Positions 8,895 through 16,302 of a stretch of 64,000 nt of DNA are shown piece after piece. Every line of letters starts with the position of its first letter. Positions within the stretch are counted from its first letter, which is position 1. Origin of the DNA: Ilyomonas limi (GTDB lineage: Bacteria; Bacteroidota; Bacteroidia; Chitinophagales; Chitinophagaceae); NCBI RefSeq assembly GCF_005233845.1, contig NZ_SZQL01000002.1, forward strand, positions 310,001 through 374,000, given 5' to 3'. The translations under genes and the position numbers were made by a program. The notes under the pieces are model-generated. The model searched no databases and was not told the DNA's origin. It worked only from the letters and a program-made list of their open reading frames with translations.

Positions 8895-10193
8895 TTATAA
8901 TTTTCCGGTTGTAATTGCATAGTTGATTTGTGCCTGCCGAAGCTGTAATTGATGCAAGACTAAGGACTGTCGTGCAGCATCTTCTGCATTGATTTGTATC
9001 AAAAAATCATTTGCAGTAATTACTGCATTTTCCAGTTGTGCTTTCGCAGCTTCGGTTATTTGTTTACGCAATTGAATAATCTCATTATCCGTTGCTACTA
9101 AAGTTTTGTATTTATCAATATCTGCTTTTTGCTGCTGCAACTGCGATTGCGTGTTCAATAAAAAAACATCTTTTTGCAGGTCAATAGTTTGCTGATTAAT
9201 ATCAATCAATTTCTTATCCCGTTTATGGTTGTACAAACTGCCAAGTGACCAGTTTAATCGTAAGCCGGTAATGTAAAATGGCTTGAATTCGTTGGATAAT
9301 ACATTCAATGCGGGCCTGCCATAACCACCCTGAAAGAACGCAGTTGCCTTGGGCAAATTCCTTGTATTGACTAACCGTTCCTTCCCCGCCGCTAATAAAG
9401 ATTGACTTTTGTATAACTGCAATTCCGGGCGATTATTAATCGTATCCGTTGCAGTATAATCTGCCGGTATTTTCAACAACGTATTTTCTGATATAGGCTG
9501 ATTAATGAATACTGCCAGCGCATCTGTCAGTCCTTTGCGGGTAGCTTTTATTTCGATGGTGCGTTGTTGCGTTTGTAACAGCTGAGCCTGCAATACCTGC
9601 AAATTGGAACGTAATGCAACACCACTTTCTACCTGCGGCTTTGTTTTATTAATTCCTGCTTGTATGTTTTGCAATGTTATATCTGTTTGCTTTAATAATT
9701 CATCCTGGTACAAAATGCTGAAGTATAATTGATTGACTCTTGTTTTTAAATTATGCAACTCAACTGCCAAAGCATTTTCCTGCACTGCCGTGTTCAATGA
9801 TTGTATTTGCTTTTGCGCTTTATTCAATCCACCATCATACAATAGCTGGTCGGCTTCTGCGGTTATCCTATACTGATCTTTGGCTGGTACAGGAATTTTT
9901 ATATCGGGCAGCGGGATACTTACGCTTGTAACATCCGACTGGTAAGTGGCTTGGCCGTTTACAACTAATTGCGGTAAAAAGTTGGAACTTAAGTTTTCAA
10001 TAGAAAGCTGTTCCGTTTGTTGCAATAATCCCTTTTGCCGGATGAGCGGATAGTTTTGTTGGGCAAGGTTAAATGCTTGCACCAGCGAGATGGTAGAAGG
10101 GCTTTGCGCCTGTAGTGAGGCTGCACCTGTAATGCAGTTTAGCAAAGCAATTGCTTTAACCAATTTATTTAACCAGTTAGTTAATACTGCCAT
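8895..10193 (-). CDS. TolC family outer membrane efflux protein
   Basis: A 432-residue TolC-like outer membrane channel. A signal peptide (about 1-30, ending near SLQAQ) is followed by two outer membrane efflux repeats rich in Gln/Leu coiled coil, with the usual spacing (about 35-220 and 240-430). It lies between the TetR gene (8 bp upstream) and the hlyD-like gene (3 bp downstream). The first codons contain the 12-bp sequence ATTTAACCAGTT (plus-strand reading), which also covers the tetR start codon, so regulator binding here is possible. Confidence 0.92.
   Translation of the reverse strand: MAVLTNWLNKLVKAIALLNCITGAASLQAQSPSTISLVQAFNLAQQNYPLIRQKGLLQQTEQLSIENLSSNFLPQLVVNGQATYQSDVTSVSIPLPDIKIPVPAKDQYRITAEADQLLYDGGLNKAQKQIQSLNTAVQENALAVELHNLKTRVNQLYFSILYQDELLKQTDITLQNIQAGINKTKPQVESGVALRSNLQVLQAQLLQTQQRTIEIKATRKGLTDALAVFINQPISENTLLKIPADYTATDTINNRPELQLYKSQSLLAAGKERLVNTRNLPKATAFFQGGYGRPALNVLSNEFKPFYITGLRLNWSLGSLYNHKRDKKLIDINQQTIDLQKDVFLLNTQSQLQQQKADIDKYKTLVATDNEIIQLRKQITEAAKAQLENAVITANDFLIQINAEDAARQSLVLHQLQLRQAQINYAITTGKL
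10167..10178. promoter_or_regulatory. Possible TetR operator copy inside the tolC-like gene start
   Basis: The plus strand reads ATTTAACCAGTT, identical over 12 bases to 10806-10817 at the tetR start. It is followed by AGTTAA, giving a loose dyad. It lies within the first codons of the TolC-like gene. Binding is an inference from the shared sequence. Confidence 0.35.
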
Positions 10194-10201
10194 AAAAAAT
10201 T

Positions 10202-10807
10202 TTATTTTTTTATTGATTGAATAATGAGTTGAGGAACTTCTTTTTTACGCTGCTCCATCAATTCATTAAATTGTTTGTTATCCATGCCGGTGATTAGTTG
10301 AATCATCGGACAGGCTAAAAATGGAAAGATGCAGAGTGATAAAATATTCATCAATAATTGTAAAGGTTCAATTGGTTTGATAACGCCTGCTTTGATTTCT
10401 TTCTCAATTTGCACCAGCAACTTTTGAATAGGTGGTTTATGATTGCCTAATACTTTTTTCAAAAAAGCTTTTGGCTGCCGGTTAATTTCATTCAGAATGA
10501 AAATGGGTACATAAGGTGTTTTGATTTCTTGTGAAATGTATTCGCTGCAAAACAGTTCTATTTTCTGGAACAAAGTAGTTTCCGATTCTAAAATGGTGAA
10601 TATCTTAGGTAAAAATGCAGAAGCAACTTCCATGAATATTTGTTCAAACAACTTGTCTTTGCTGCGGAAATAGTAGTGCAACAATGCTTTATTAATGCCT
10701 GCTTCATCTGCTATATCCTGCATTCGTGCACCATCCATGCCTTTAGTTAAAAACACTTTCTTAGCCGCATTTAGAATCTTTTCTTCAGTTGATAAATCTT
10801 TTTTCAT
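10202..10807 (-). CDS. TetR/AcrR family transcriptional repressor of the efflux operon
   Basis: A 201-residue TetR-type regulator. The N-terminal helix-turn-helix is clear as MQDIADEAGINKALLHYYF (about 26-44) followed by the family-typical RSKDKLFEQIF. The ligand-binding C-terminal half is unassigned. It is the first gene of the seven-gene minus-strand efflux unit and lies 8 bp before tolC, so it probably autoregulates the whole operon. The palindrome TTAACC-N4-GGTTAA at 10821-10836 just upstream of its start is the best operator candidate. Confidence 0.9.
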   Translation of the reverse strand: MKKDLSTEEKILNAAKKVFLTKGMDGARMQDIADEAGINKALLHYYFRSKDKLFEQIFMEVASAFLPKIFTILESETTLFQKIELFCSEYISQEIKTPYVPIFILNEINRQPKAFLKKVLGNHKPPIQKLLVQIEKEIKAGVIKPIEPLQLLMNILSLCIFPFLACPMIQLITGMDNKQFNELMEQRKKEVPQLIIQSIKK

Positions 10808-10836
10808 TTAACCAGTTGATTTAACCATCCGGTTAA
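10806..10836. promoter_or_regulatory. Candidate TetR operator
   Basis: A perfect dyad TTAACC-ATCC-GGTTAA at 10821-10836 sits 14 bp before the tetR start codon, preceded by a second TTAACC half site at 10808-10813. The 12-mer ATTTAACCAGTT at 10806-10817 is repeated at 10167. This is in the right place for autorepression. Assignment is inference. Confidence 0.55.
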
Positions 10837-10873
10837 CAAAGTTCGTATTTTCTTTAAAACAGAAAAAATTTTT

Positions 10874-10903
10874 GTAACCTTTTTCATTACTGCTGCCTCT
10901 AAT
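10874..10903 (+). promoter_or_regulatory. Candidate ECF sigma promoter, site 1
   Basis: GTAACC (10874-10879) followed by a T-run, a 17-base spacer and CTCTAAT (10897-10903). The same layout occurs before the ECF sigma gene at 11846 and, on the minus strand, before folE at 18722. The -10 like part ends 13 bp before the DUF4142 start codon, giving a very short leader. Confidence 0.6.
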
Positions 10904-10916
10904 AGAAAAAAGTAAT

Positions 10917-11468
10917 ATGATGAAAAAGATTAAATTTCCCATGGCCATCGTTATCGTTTTAGCAATAACAACAATGTTGTTTGCTGGTACCATTTATGCA
11001 CAACAAAGCCCCAAACTGAATGATGCAGAAATAGCTTCGGCGGCAGTGGTAGCTAATCAAAACGATATAGATTTTGCAAAGGTGGCGAAGCAAAAATCGA
11101 AGAATGCAGAGGTTATAAAATTTGCAGAAACCATGATGAGAGACCACCAGGCTGTTATTGACCAGGCTGTAGCACTTGTAACTAAACTAAAGGTTACACC
11201 GCAAGATAATGCAGTGAGTAAAAAACTGGCATCAGATGCAGCCGCAACAAGCAAAATGCTGCTTGCAAAATCGGCAAAAGATTTTGATAAGGCATATATT
11301 GATAATGAAGTAGCCTATCACAAAGCTGTTATTGCAGCGGTTGAAACGGTGCTGATACCACAGGCAACCAATGGAGAATTAAAGGCGTTATTACAGAATG
11401 TTGTACCTGCACTGAAAGCCCACCTCGAACACGCTGAAATGGTTCAAAAAACACTCTCCGGAAAATGA
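10917..11468 (+). CDS. DUF4142 domain-containing exported protein
   Basis: A 183-residue protein with a signal peptide (about 1-30, ending GTIYAQQ) and an all-helical ferritin-like DUF4142 domain (about 35-180). Family-like segments are DIDFAKVAKQKSKNAEVIKFAETMMRDH split over about 48-75, and YIDNEVAYHKAVI near 125-138. The function of the family is not established; members are envelope proteins often tied to stress responses. The stop overlaps the start of the cupredoxin gene (ATGA), so the two are coupled. An ECF-type promoter lies directly upstream. Confidence 0.87.
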   Translation: MMKKIKFPMAIVIVLAITTMLFAGTIYAQQSPKLNDAEIASAAVVANQNDIDFAKVAKQKSKNAEVIKFAETMMRDHQAVIDQAVALVTKLKVTPQDNAVSKKLASDAAATSKMLLAKSAKDFDKAYIDNEVAYHKAVIAAVETVLIPQATNGELKALLQNVVPALKAHLEHAEMVQKTLSGK

Positions 11469-11803
11469 GACGATTATTGAAAACAGGGAATATAGTACTA
11501 TCAGGATTGTTTGTAATGGCGCTTTCCGGATGTAACGGAGACAAAGGCAAACAGGCAAATAAAACATATACGGTGGTAATACAACAAATGAAGTTTACGC
11601 CAGCTGATCTTACCGTTAATGAAGGGGATACGGTAATATGGATCAACAAGGATATTGTAGAACACAATGTAACTACAGAAACTAAAGACTGGTCATCGCC
11701 AAATTTATCACCGGGCATGTCGTGGAACAAGGTTATGGTGAAAAGTGCCGCTTATTCGTGCACGCTTCATCCGGTAATGAAAGGAAGTTTAAAGGTGAAG
11801 TAA
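11465..11803 (+). CDS. Plastocyanin/azurin-like cupredoxin lipoprotein
   Basis: A 112-residue small blue copper protein. The N-terminus ends in a lipobox with Cys23 (ALSGC). The expected type 1 copper ligands are all present: His67 in EHNVT, Cys99 in YSCTLHPVM, His102 and Met105. It would carry electrons or copper in the periplasm, anchored to a membrane. It overlaps the DUF4142 gene by 4 bases and is followed 131 bp later by the ECF sigma gene, which has its own matching promoter. The pairing with DUF4142 suggests an envelope redox or metal stress role, which is inference. Confidence 0.88.
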   Translation: MRRLLKTGNIVLSGLFVMALSGCNGDKGKQANKTYTVVIQQMKFTPADLTVNEGDTVIWINKDIVEHNVTTETKDWSSPNLSPGMSWNKVMVKSAAYSCTLHPVMKGSLKVK

Positions 11804-11845
11804 GTCTGTATTTTTTGGCTTATCAGCATTTTTTTCTTACCTTTT

Positions 11846-11875
11846 GTAACCTTTTACACCGCCTTTGTCTCTATT
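11846..11875 (+). promoter_or_regulatory. Candidate ECF sigma promoter, site 2 (autoregulatory)
   Basis: GTAACC (11846-11851), T-run, 17-base spacer and CTCTATT (11869-11875), upstream of the ECF sigma gene at 11935. It shares CTTTTGTAACCTTTT-type sequence with sites 1 and 3, so the sigma factor may drive its own expression. Confidence 0.6.
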
Positions 11876-11934
11876 TATAATGAAAAAACATTCATTTGGT
11901 GCAATGCCGTTATCCCTGATAATACAAAAACAAT

Positions 11935-12612
11935 ATGATAGTCTATCAGCAGTTATCCGAAATTGAAATTATTGACAATGTTATTGGTGGTGATATAGCA
12001 CTGTTTGAGGTACTTATACGAAGATACAACCCCTATTTATACAAAGTTGGGAGGTCGTATGGGTATATTCATCAGGATGTGGAAGACCTGATGCAGGAAA
12101 CCTTTATCAGTGCTTTCGAAAACCTTGGCAAGTTGCACAACAAGACATATTTTAAGACCTGGCTGATACGGATCATGTTGAATGAATGTTATAGAAAAAG
12201 TTATAAGGCTGCCGCAAGAAAGGAAGTGATGGCTGATACTTTTGTATATGAAAAATCTACACCTATGTTTTCAGATAATGGTAATGATGATACAGAAAAA
12301 ACCGTTGGCAACCGGGAACTGAGCAGCATTATCGAAAATGCTATCAGGCAAATTCCTATGGATTACCGAATGGTATTTTCGTTGAGGGAACTGAATGGCA
12401 TGAGTGTACACGAAACAGCAATGGCATTGAATATTACCGAAACCAACGTAAAAGTGCGTTTGAACCGGGCAAAAGCAATGCTTAGAAAAGAGGTTGAAAA
12501 AATGTACTCTGCGGAAGAGATTTTTGAATTTAATCTTATTTATTGCGATAAGATTGTTGAAAACGTGATGGCAAGAGTAATTAAATCACAAAAAGTGCAA
12601 AATGAATTTTGA
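11935..12612 (+). CDS. ECF-type RNA polymerase sigma factor
   Basis: A 225-residue sigma-70 family protein. Region 2 is visible at about 20-85 (LFEVLIRRYNPYLYKVGRSY, DVEDLMQETFISAFENL, FKTWLIRIMLNECY), and region 4 at about 130-190 (AIRQIPMDYRMVFSLRELNG, MSVHETAMALNITETNVKVR). It is slightly longer than most ECF sigmas, with a C-terminal tail of about 35 residues. No FecR or classical membrane anti-sigma gene is adjacent. The stop overlaps an alternative start of the next ORF. Promoter-like sites matching its own upstream sequence suggest a regulon with the DUF4142/cupredoxin genes and folE. Confidence 0.92.
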   Translation: MIVYQQLSEIEIIDNVIGGDIALFEVLIRRYNPYLYKVGRSYGYIHQDVEDLMQETFISAFENLGKLHNKTYFKTWLIRIMLNECYRKSYKAAARKEVMADTFVYEKSTPMFSDNGNDDTEKTVGNRELSSIIENAIRQIPMDYRMVFSLRELNGMSVHETAMALNITETNVKVRLNRAKAMLRKEVEKMYSAEEIFEFNLIYCDKIVENVMARVIKSQKVQNEF

Positions 12613-12653
12613 GGAATAGTAATTGCTGCAACAAAAGAGAAAACGTTATAAGG

Positions 12654-12908
12654 ATGGATAAAAGGGATACTTTTAAAGATTATCAGCAGTTACTTTCTAT
12701 CTTTTTAAACCTTCAGGAGCAACAGCAGCAAGCTGCTCTTTTAATTGATGACGAAGGATTGACAAGAATAGAAGGTAAGATAACAAACGTTGAACAAAGT
12801 GAAGATATAGGCAAAAGCACAATCGCTATTGATAACAAAGAGGCGGTTATTTTGGAGCATATTATTGCTGTTAACGGACTTTTTCGTGATGATTATTCTG
12901 AATGCTAA
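12654..12908 (+). CDS. Small hypothetical protein downstream of ECF sigma
   Basis: An 84-residue protein if started at the ATG at 12654; a longer start at 12609 would overlap the sigma stop. I do not recognise the family. The N-terminal third is helical and Gln-rich (LNLQEQQQQAALLIDDEG), and the rest looks beta-rich (LTRIEGKITNV, STIAIDNKEAVILEHIIAVNG). There is no signal peptide or membrane segment, so it should be cytoplasmic. Its position just after an ECF sigma gene makes it a candidate modulator of that sigma, but nothing in the sequence proves this. A strong hairpin follows at 12928. Confidence 0.65.
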   Translation: MDKRDTFKDYQQLLSIFLNLQEQQQQAALLIDDEGLTRIEGKITNVEQSEDIGKSTIAIDNKEAVILEHIIAVNGLFRDDYSEC

Positions 12909-12927
12909 ATCTTGCTGTTTTTTTACA

Positions 12928-12980
12928 AAGTATAGCTTATGTATTTATCAGGGATTAGAATGAATACATAAGCTATACTT
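12928..12980. terminator. Perfect 18-bp inverted repeat between convergent genes
   Basis: Arms at 12928-12945 and 12963-12980 are exact reverse complements (18 bp), with a 17-base loop. It lies between the 84-residue protein (plus) and the cupin gene (minus). A bidirectional terminator is the simplest reading, but the stem is AT-rich and no strong T-tract follows. Confidence 0.6.
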
Positions 12981-13024
12981 GTATTGAAGAGACAAAGTTG
13001 ATTTACGATCCTATTTATAAGCCG

Positions 13025-13417
13025 CTAACCCATGGCCAGGGCAAGCAGAAAAAAACTTTCTTTTAAAGCAATTACGCTGTGCGGAACGCGTTTATGCAGC
13101 GCGAGCATTTGCCCTTTTTGCAACTCCACTGTTTCGGGCGCTGTAGTAAATCGTATATGCCCTTCAAGTACCTGAACACTAATAATACCATTGGCAGTAT
13201 GTGTTTTTAGCTCGGCACCTTCATGCAAACCAATGAGCACGATACGCATGGTATCCGATTTAAAAATAGTGATGGAGTTACGGTCACTGTCGTTCCAAGA
13301 TGGCTCGTTTTGCACCTGCGCTATTAAATGGTTCAGATCCATAGTTACTAAGAAAGCATCTAATGTACGATCCCCCTCAGGGCGTTGTGGTGTAGCTTCG
13401 TTTGATTTATTTTCCAT
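13025..13417 (-). CDS. Cupin domain protein
   Basis: A 130-residue single-domain cupin. The beta-barrel core spans about 55-128, with KTHTANGIISVQVLEGHIRF and QKGQMLALHKRVPHSVIAL matching the two cupin motifs; His residues in each could bind metal, although the first motif is weaker than usual. An acidic N-terminal 40 residues precede it. It is soluble, of unknown substrate, and could be a small regulator or isomerase. It is the distal gene of a minus-strand group with the AhpD-like and PEP mutase-like genes, 138 bp from the former. Confidence 0.8.
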   Translation of the reverse strand: MENKSNEATPQRPEGDRTLDAFLVTMDLNHLIAQVQNEPSWNDSDRNSITIFKSDTMRIVLIGLHEGAELKTHTANGIISVQVLEGHIRFTTAPETVELQKGQMLALHKRVPHSVIALKESFFLLALAMG

Positions 13418-13555
13418 GTTTTAATTGTTTGATTTTTGGCGTTCAAAAGAATAGCGCTCAACAATAATGCTATAAAATATAAATACCGGTACATTCTCCT
13501 TAGACTAGTTATTATGATATTCTATGTGCCGGTGTAATTCAATTGCCAGCCAATA

Positions 13556-13999
13556 CTAAACAGCACTTCCAAATATTTGTTTTGTTGATACTGTTATCCG
13601 GTTCCATGAATTAATGACAACGATTTGCATGATGAGTTGTGCTACACCATGTTCACCAAAAAACTGAACGATTTTATCATAGGTATCATCTGCCACGCCG
13701 TCTTCCGAAATCAAGGTAACTTCTTCTGTCAATTGTAACACAGCTCTTTCTTCTTCAGTAAATAATGGTGATTCTTTCCATGCCGATAGTGCAAAAATTC
13801 TCCTTGCACTTTCTCCCCTGGCAATTGCCTCCTGCGTATGCATATCAATGCAAAAGGCACATCCGTTTATCTGCGATGCCCTTATTTTTATCAGTTCACG
13901 CAGCTTTGGATCAATAGGTGTTGACTGCGTATAAGTTTCTAAAGTTCGCATAGCTTTGTATGCTTCCGGTTCTACGTCTTTAATAGCTCTCCGTTTCAA
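13556..13999 (-). CDS. Carboxymuconolactone decarboxylase family (AhpD-like) protein
   Basis: A 147-residue alkylhydroperoxidase D-like protein. The redox motif CAFCIDMHTQEA (about 52-63) gives the CxxC-x3-His arrangement of AhpD-type peroxidase/disulfide enzymes. The N-terminal LRELIKIRASQINGC is family-typical. The enzyme would reduce peroxides or thiols in the cytoplasm. It sits 10 bp downstream of the PEP mutase-like gene, so the two are probably co-transcribed. Length is normal for the family. Confidence 0.9.
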   Translation of the reverse strand: MKRRAIKDVEPEAYKAMRTLETYTQSTPIDPKLRELIKIRASQINGCAFCIDMHTQEAIARGESARRIFALSAWKESPLFTEEERAVLQLTEEVTLISEDGVADDTYDKIVQFFGEHGVAQLIMQIVVINSWNRITVSTKQIFGSAV

Positions 14000-14009
14000 A
14001 TTGTAGTTA

Positions 14010-14861
14010 TTAATGGTTTACTAATGCTTTTAGATGATTGGTGGTAATGGGATTATTGGTCACCATGTCCAGCCCTTCATAATCTTTTAAAGTTAAAGCC
14101 AGTTCTTTCATTGCAAGTATAGCAGTTCTCAGGAAGCTGGGACCAATACTTACTCTTGCTACGCCAACATCCTTTAATATTTTCAAATCCTGAACGCCGG
14201 GTACAGCAATGATGTTTACCGGTGCTTTAAGTTGGGCAACGAGTGTTGCTATATCGTGCTTTTCTTTCATAAACACAGGGAAAAAGCAATCGCCGCCCGC
14301 AGCTATATATGCTTTACCTCTTTTAAGTGTTTCATTCCATTTTTCTGCTGCTGTATCTTCAGCCTTTGCTTTAAGATATACATCTGTTCTGGCGTTAATA
14401 AATAAAGGCACTTCCATTTCAGAAGCTATTTTTCTTATCAGTTGTATTTTTTCACATTGCGCTTCAATAGAAAGTAATTGACCGTTTTGTTTGTTGGTGT
14501 CTTCGATATTAATGCCAACAATACCTGTGTCAATTAATTGCTTAATATTTGTTTCAAGAGATGCGTTATTATCTGCATAGCCACTTTCAATATCAGCCGT
14601 TACCGGGATGGTAACGCTGTTTACAATGCGTTTTAAAATACGCAACAGGTCGGTAAAAGGAATGTGTTCACCATCATCATATCCGTTGGTAAAAGCGATA
14701 GAAGCGCTGGCTGTGGCAACAGCAACATATCCTAAACTTTGCAGTAACGAAGCGCCTAACGGATCCCAGATATTGGGCAGCACCAGCATTTGCCCGTTAT
14801 GATGTAATGACTTAAAAGTATTTGCTTTAGCTTGTTGTGTTTGATTAGTTGTGTTATTCAT
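14010..14861 (-). CDS. Isocitrate lyase/PEP mutase family protein
   Basis: About 283 residues from the ATG at 14861; an upstream in-frame start at 14906 would add 15 residues with no family similarity. The TIM-barrel ICL/PEP mutase fold is shown by LPNIWDPLGASLLQSLGY, PVTADIESGYAD (Mg-binding Asp/Glu), GINIEDTN and INARTDVYL. The isocitrate lyase KKCGH signature is absent, so this is not a true isocitrate lyase. Relatives cleave C-C bonds in 2-methylisocitrate, oxaloacetate or phosphonopyruvate-type substrates. A dyad at 14921-14946 lies upstream and may be regulatory. Confidence 0.87.
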   Translation of the reverse strand: MNNTTNQTQQAKANTFKSLHHNGQMLVLPNIWDPLGASLLQSLGYVAVATASASIAFTNGYDDGEHIPFTDLLRILKRIVNSVTIPVTADIESGYADNNASLETNIKQLIDTGIVGINIEDTNKQNGQLLSIEAQCEKIQLIRKIASEMEVPLFINARTDVYLKAKAEDTAAEKWNETLKRGKAYIAAGGDCFFPVFMKEKHDIATLVAQLKAPVNIIAVPGVQDLKILKDVGVARVSIGPSFLRTAILAMKELALTLKDYEGLDMVTNNPITTNHLKALVNH

Positions 14862-14920
14862 TAAGTAAATGTAAGCCGTATATTTTTTATGCGTATTACA
14901 TAACAACTACTAAATACGAT

Positions 14921-14946
14921 TGCACCACATTCACTAACGTGGTGCA
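14921..14946. promoter_or_regulatory. Dyad upstream of the PEP mutase-like gene
   Basis: TGCACCAC at 14921-14928 and its exact reverse complement GTGGTGCA at 14939-14946, separated by 10 bases, about 60 bp upstream of the gene start. The placement fits an operator, or a hairpin in the leader. Confidence 0.4.
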
Positions 14947-15093
14947 CACTTATACAGAAACAGGAAGGTAAGCAATGAAAGCAACTATTTATTGCTGACT
15001 ACCTACTGTATAAACTAATTTCAACCTTAGTGAAAGATAAAATACACAGATACATGTAGTTTTATTATCAGCTAAAACAAGCTCTGATAAACG

Positions 15094-15328
15094 AAAATCC
15101 ACCTTAGCGTAAGTGGTGGCATTAGCCTGGACAACACGAAGTCTCATCGAAGATAAACGCGCGGAGAGATCGGGTTGTCCCTGAACTCAAAGAGTAACTC
15201 ATTAGGGCAAGAGCAAATCAATTATTCCCGAAATAACCAAGCGAAGCGCTCTCATAAATACCATTGATAAAACATCAATGCGTTCATACTTTTAGCTGCT
15301 TTTTAATCAAGCAAAAAGTGGCAAACAA
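15094..15328. repeat. Dispersed intergenic repeat, copy A
   Basis: About 235 bp inside a 563-bp intergenic space. It aligns with 27657-27873 over its whole length with many substitutions and small indels. Shared landmarks are AAAATCCA, CGCGGAG, CTCAT, CCCGAAATAACCAAGCGA-like sequence, TCTCAT, AATACCATTGA, CATCAAT and a terminal hairpin around CAAAAAGTGGCAAACAA. It has no open reading frame. The rest of the gap shows nothing recognisable. Confidence 0.75.
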
Positions 15329-15424
15329 CAACTTGCTATAAGCGGCTGTACTTATACACCTTTGGTGTTTACGCCTGCTACAAAGTAGATAAACTTTGGG
15401 AACAGTGTACTGCTCTCGCTAAGC

Positions 15425-16141
15425 TTAATATCCCGGGAATTCTTCTGTTCTGATATTATCGTCATCAACACCTGCTTCGTTCAGTGTTTTGCGGATAGCA
15501 GTTACCATAGCTGCAGGGCCGGAAACGTAATAAATGGGCAAGGTTAAATCACCTATGTATTTTTGCAACATTTCCCGGGTAAAGACACCCCTTTCGCCCT
15601 GCCATTCTTCTGATTGTTCAGTGGCTGTCATAGAAGCAACAAACGTGAAATTGGGATTATTGTTTCCGGCTTCTGTCAGTTCATCTAAAAATGCTGCATC
15701 CTGAGGTGTTTTATTAGCATAAAAGAGAAAGATTTTATGTGCGGTTTTATTATGCGTAGCCTGCAAAACAATGCTTCTTACAGGCGTGATGCCAATGCCG
15801 CCGGAGAGAAAAACTGCAGGGATCTTTGTATTGTTTTGCAGCGTAAACGAGCCGTAGGGTGCATCCATTGTAATTGCTGTACCAACGGGCATTGTTTTAA
15901 GGTAACGTTTGTAGGCAGTGTCACGCATCCTGGTGGCAAGCATCAGGCCGGTTTCAAAGGGTGCAGAGGATAAGGAGAACCCGCGCACATTTCCTTCGTC
16001 ATCCGTATCGGTAGGATTGATTAACGTAAAGTCGCCAAACTGACCGGCTTTGTAGGTAAATCCGTCCGGCTTGTCAAAATAAAATGCCATGGTGCCGGCA
16101 GCTATTTCCTTTTTGTCTCTGAGTTGTATTGTATAGACTGG
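15425..16141 (-). CDS. Ferredoxin-NADP reductase-like FAD oxidoreductase
   Basis: 238 residues from the ATG at 16141 (MPVYTIQLRDKKEIA); the longer start at 16183 adds a hydrophobic, family-unlike stretch. The FAD domain shows GQFGDFTL and the RGFSLSSAP version of the RxYS motif (about 65-73). The NAD(P) domain has LSGGIGITPVRSI (about 115-127) and a C-terminal YVSGPAAMVTAIRKTL. There is no iron-sulphur domain, so it needs a separate electron carrier; the ferredoxin encoded at 19401 is a candidate partner. It is encoded alone upstream of intergenic repeat copy A. Confidence 0.88.
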   Translation of the reverse strand, partial: PVYTIQLRDKKEIAAGTMAFYFDKPDGFTYKAGQFGDFTLINPTDTDDEGNVRGFSLSSAPFETGLMLATRMRDTAYKRYLKTMPVGTAITMDAPYGSFTLQNNTKIPAVFLSGGIGITPVRSIVLQATHNKTAHKIFLFYANKTPQDAAFLDELTEAGNNNPNFTFVASMTATEQSEEWQGERGVFTREMLQKYIGDLTLPIYYVSGPAAMVTAIRKTLNEAGVDDDNIRTEEFPGY

Positions 16142-16302
16142 CATGAGCAGAATTTTTATGATAAGTATAGAATAAGCAATCAAAGAAGTTGTGAGTAGAA
16201 GGCTTCTGAAAAGTTGAAGACAACTGTAGCATGAAAGCTTTTCATTTTAAATATTGTATGATTCTTCAGCATTGCTGATATTCATTTTTGCTATCAGAAC
16301 AT

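Noticed and set aside
14010-14861. Calling the gene isocitrate lyase (aceA)
   Set aside because: The protein is about half the length of isocitrate lyase and lacks the KKCGH motif; only the superfamily is supported.
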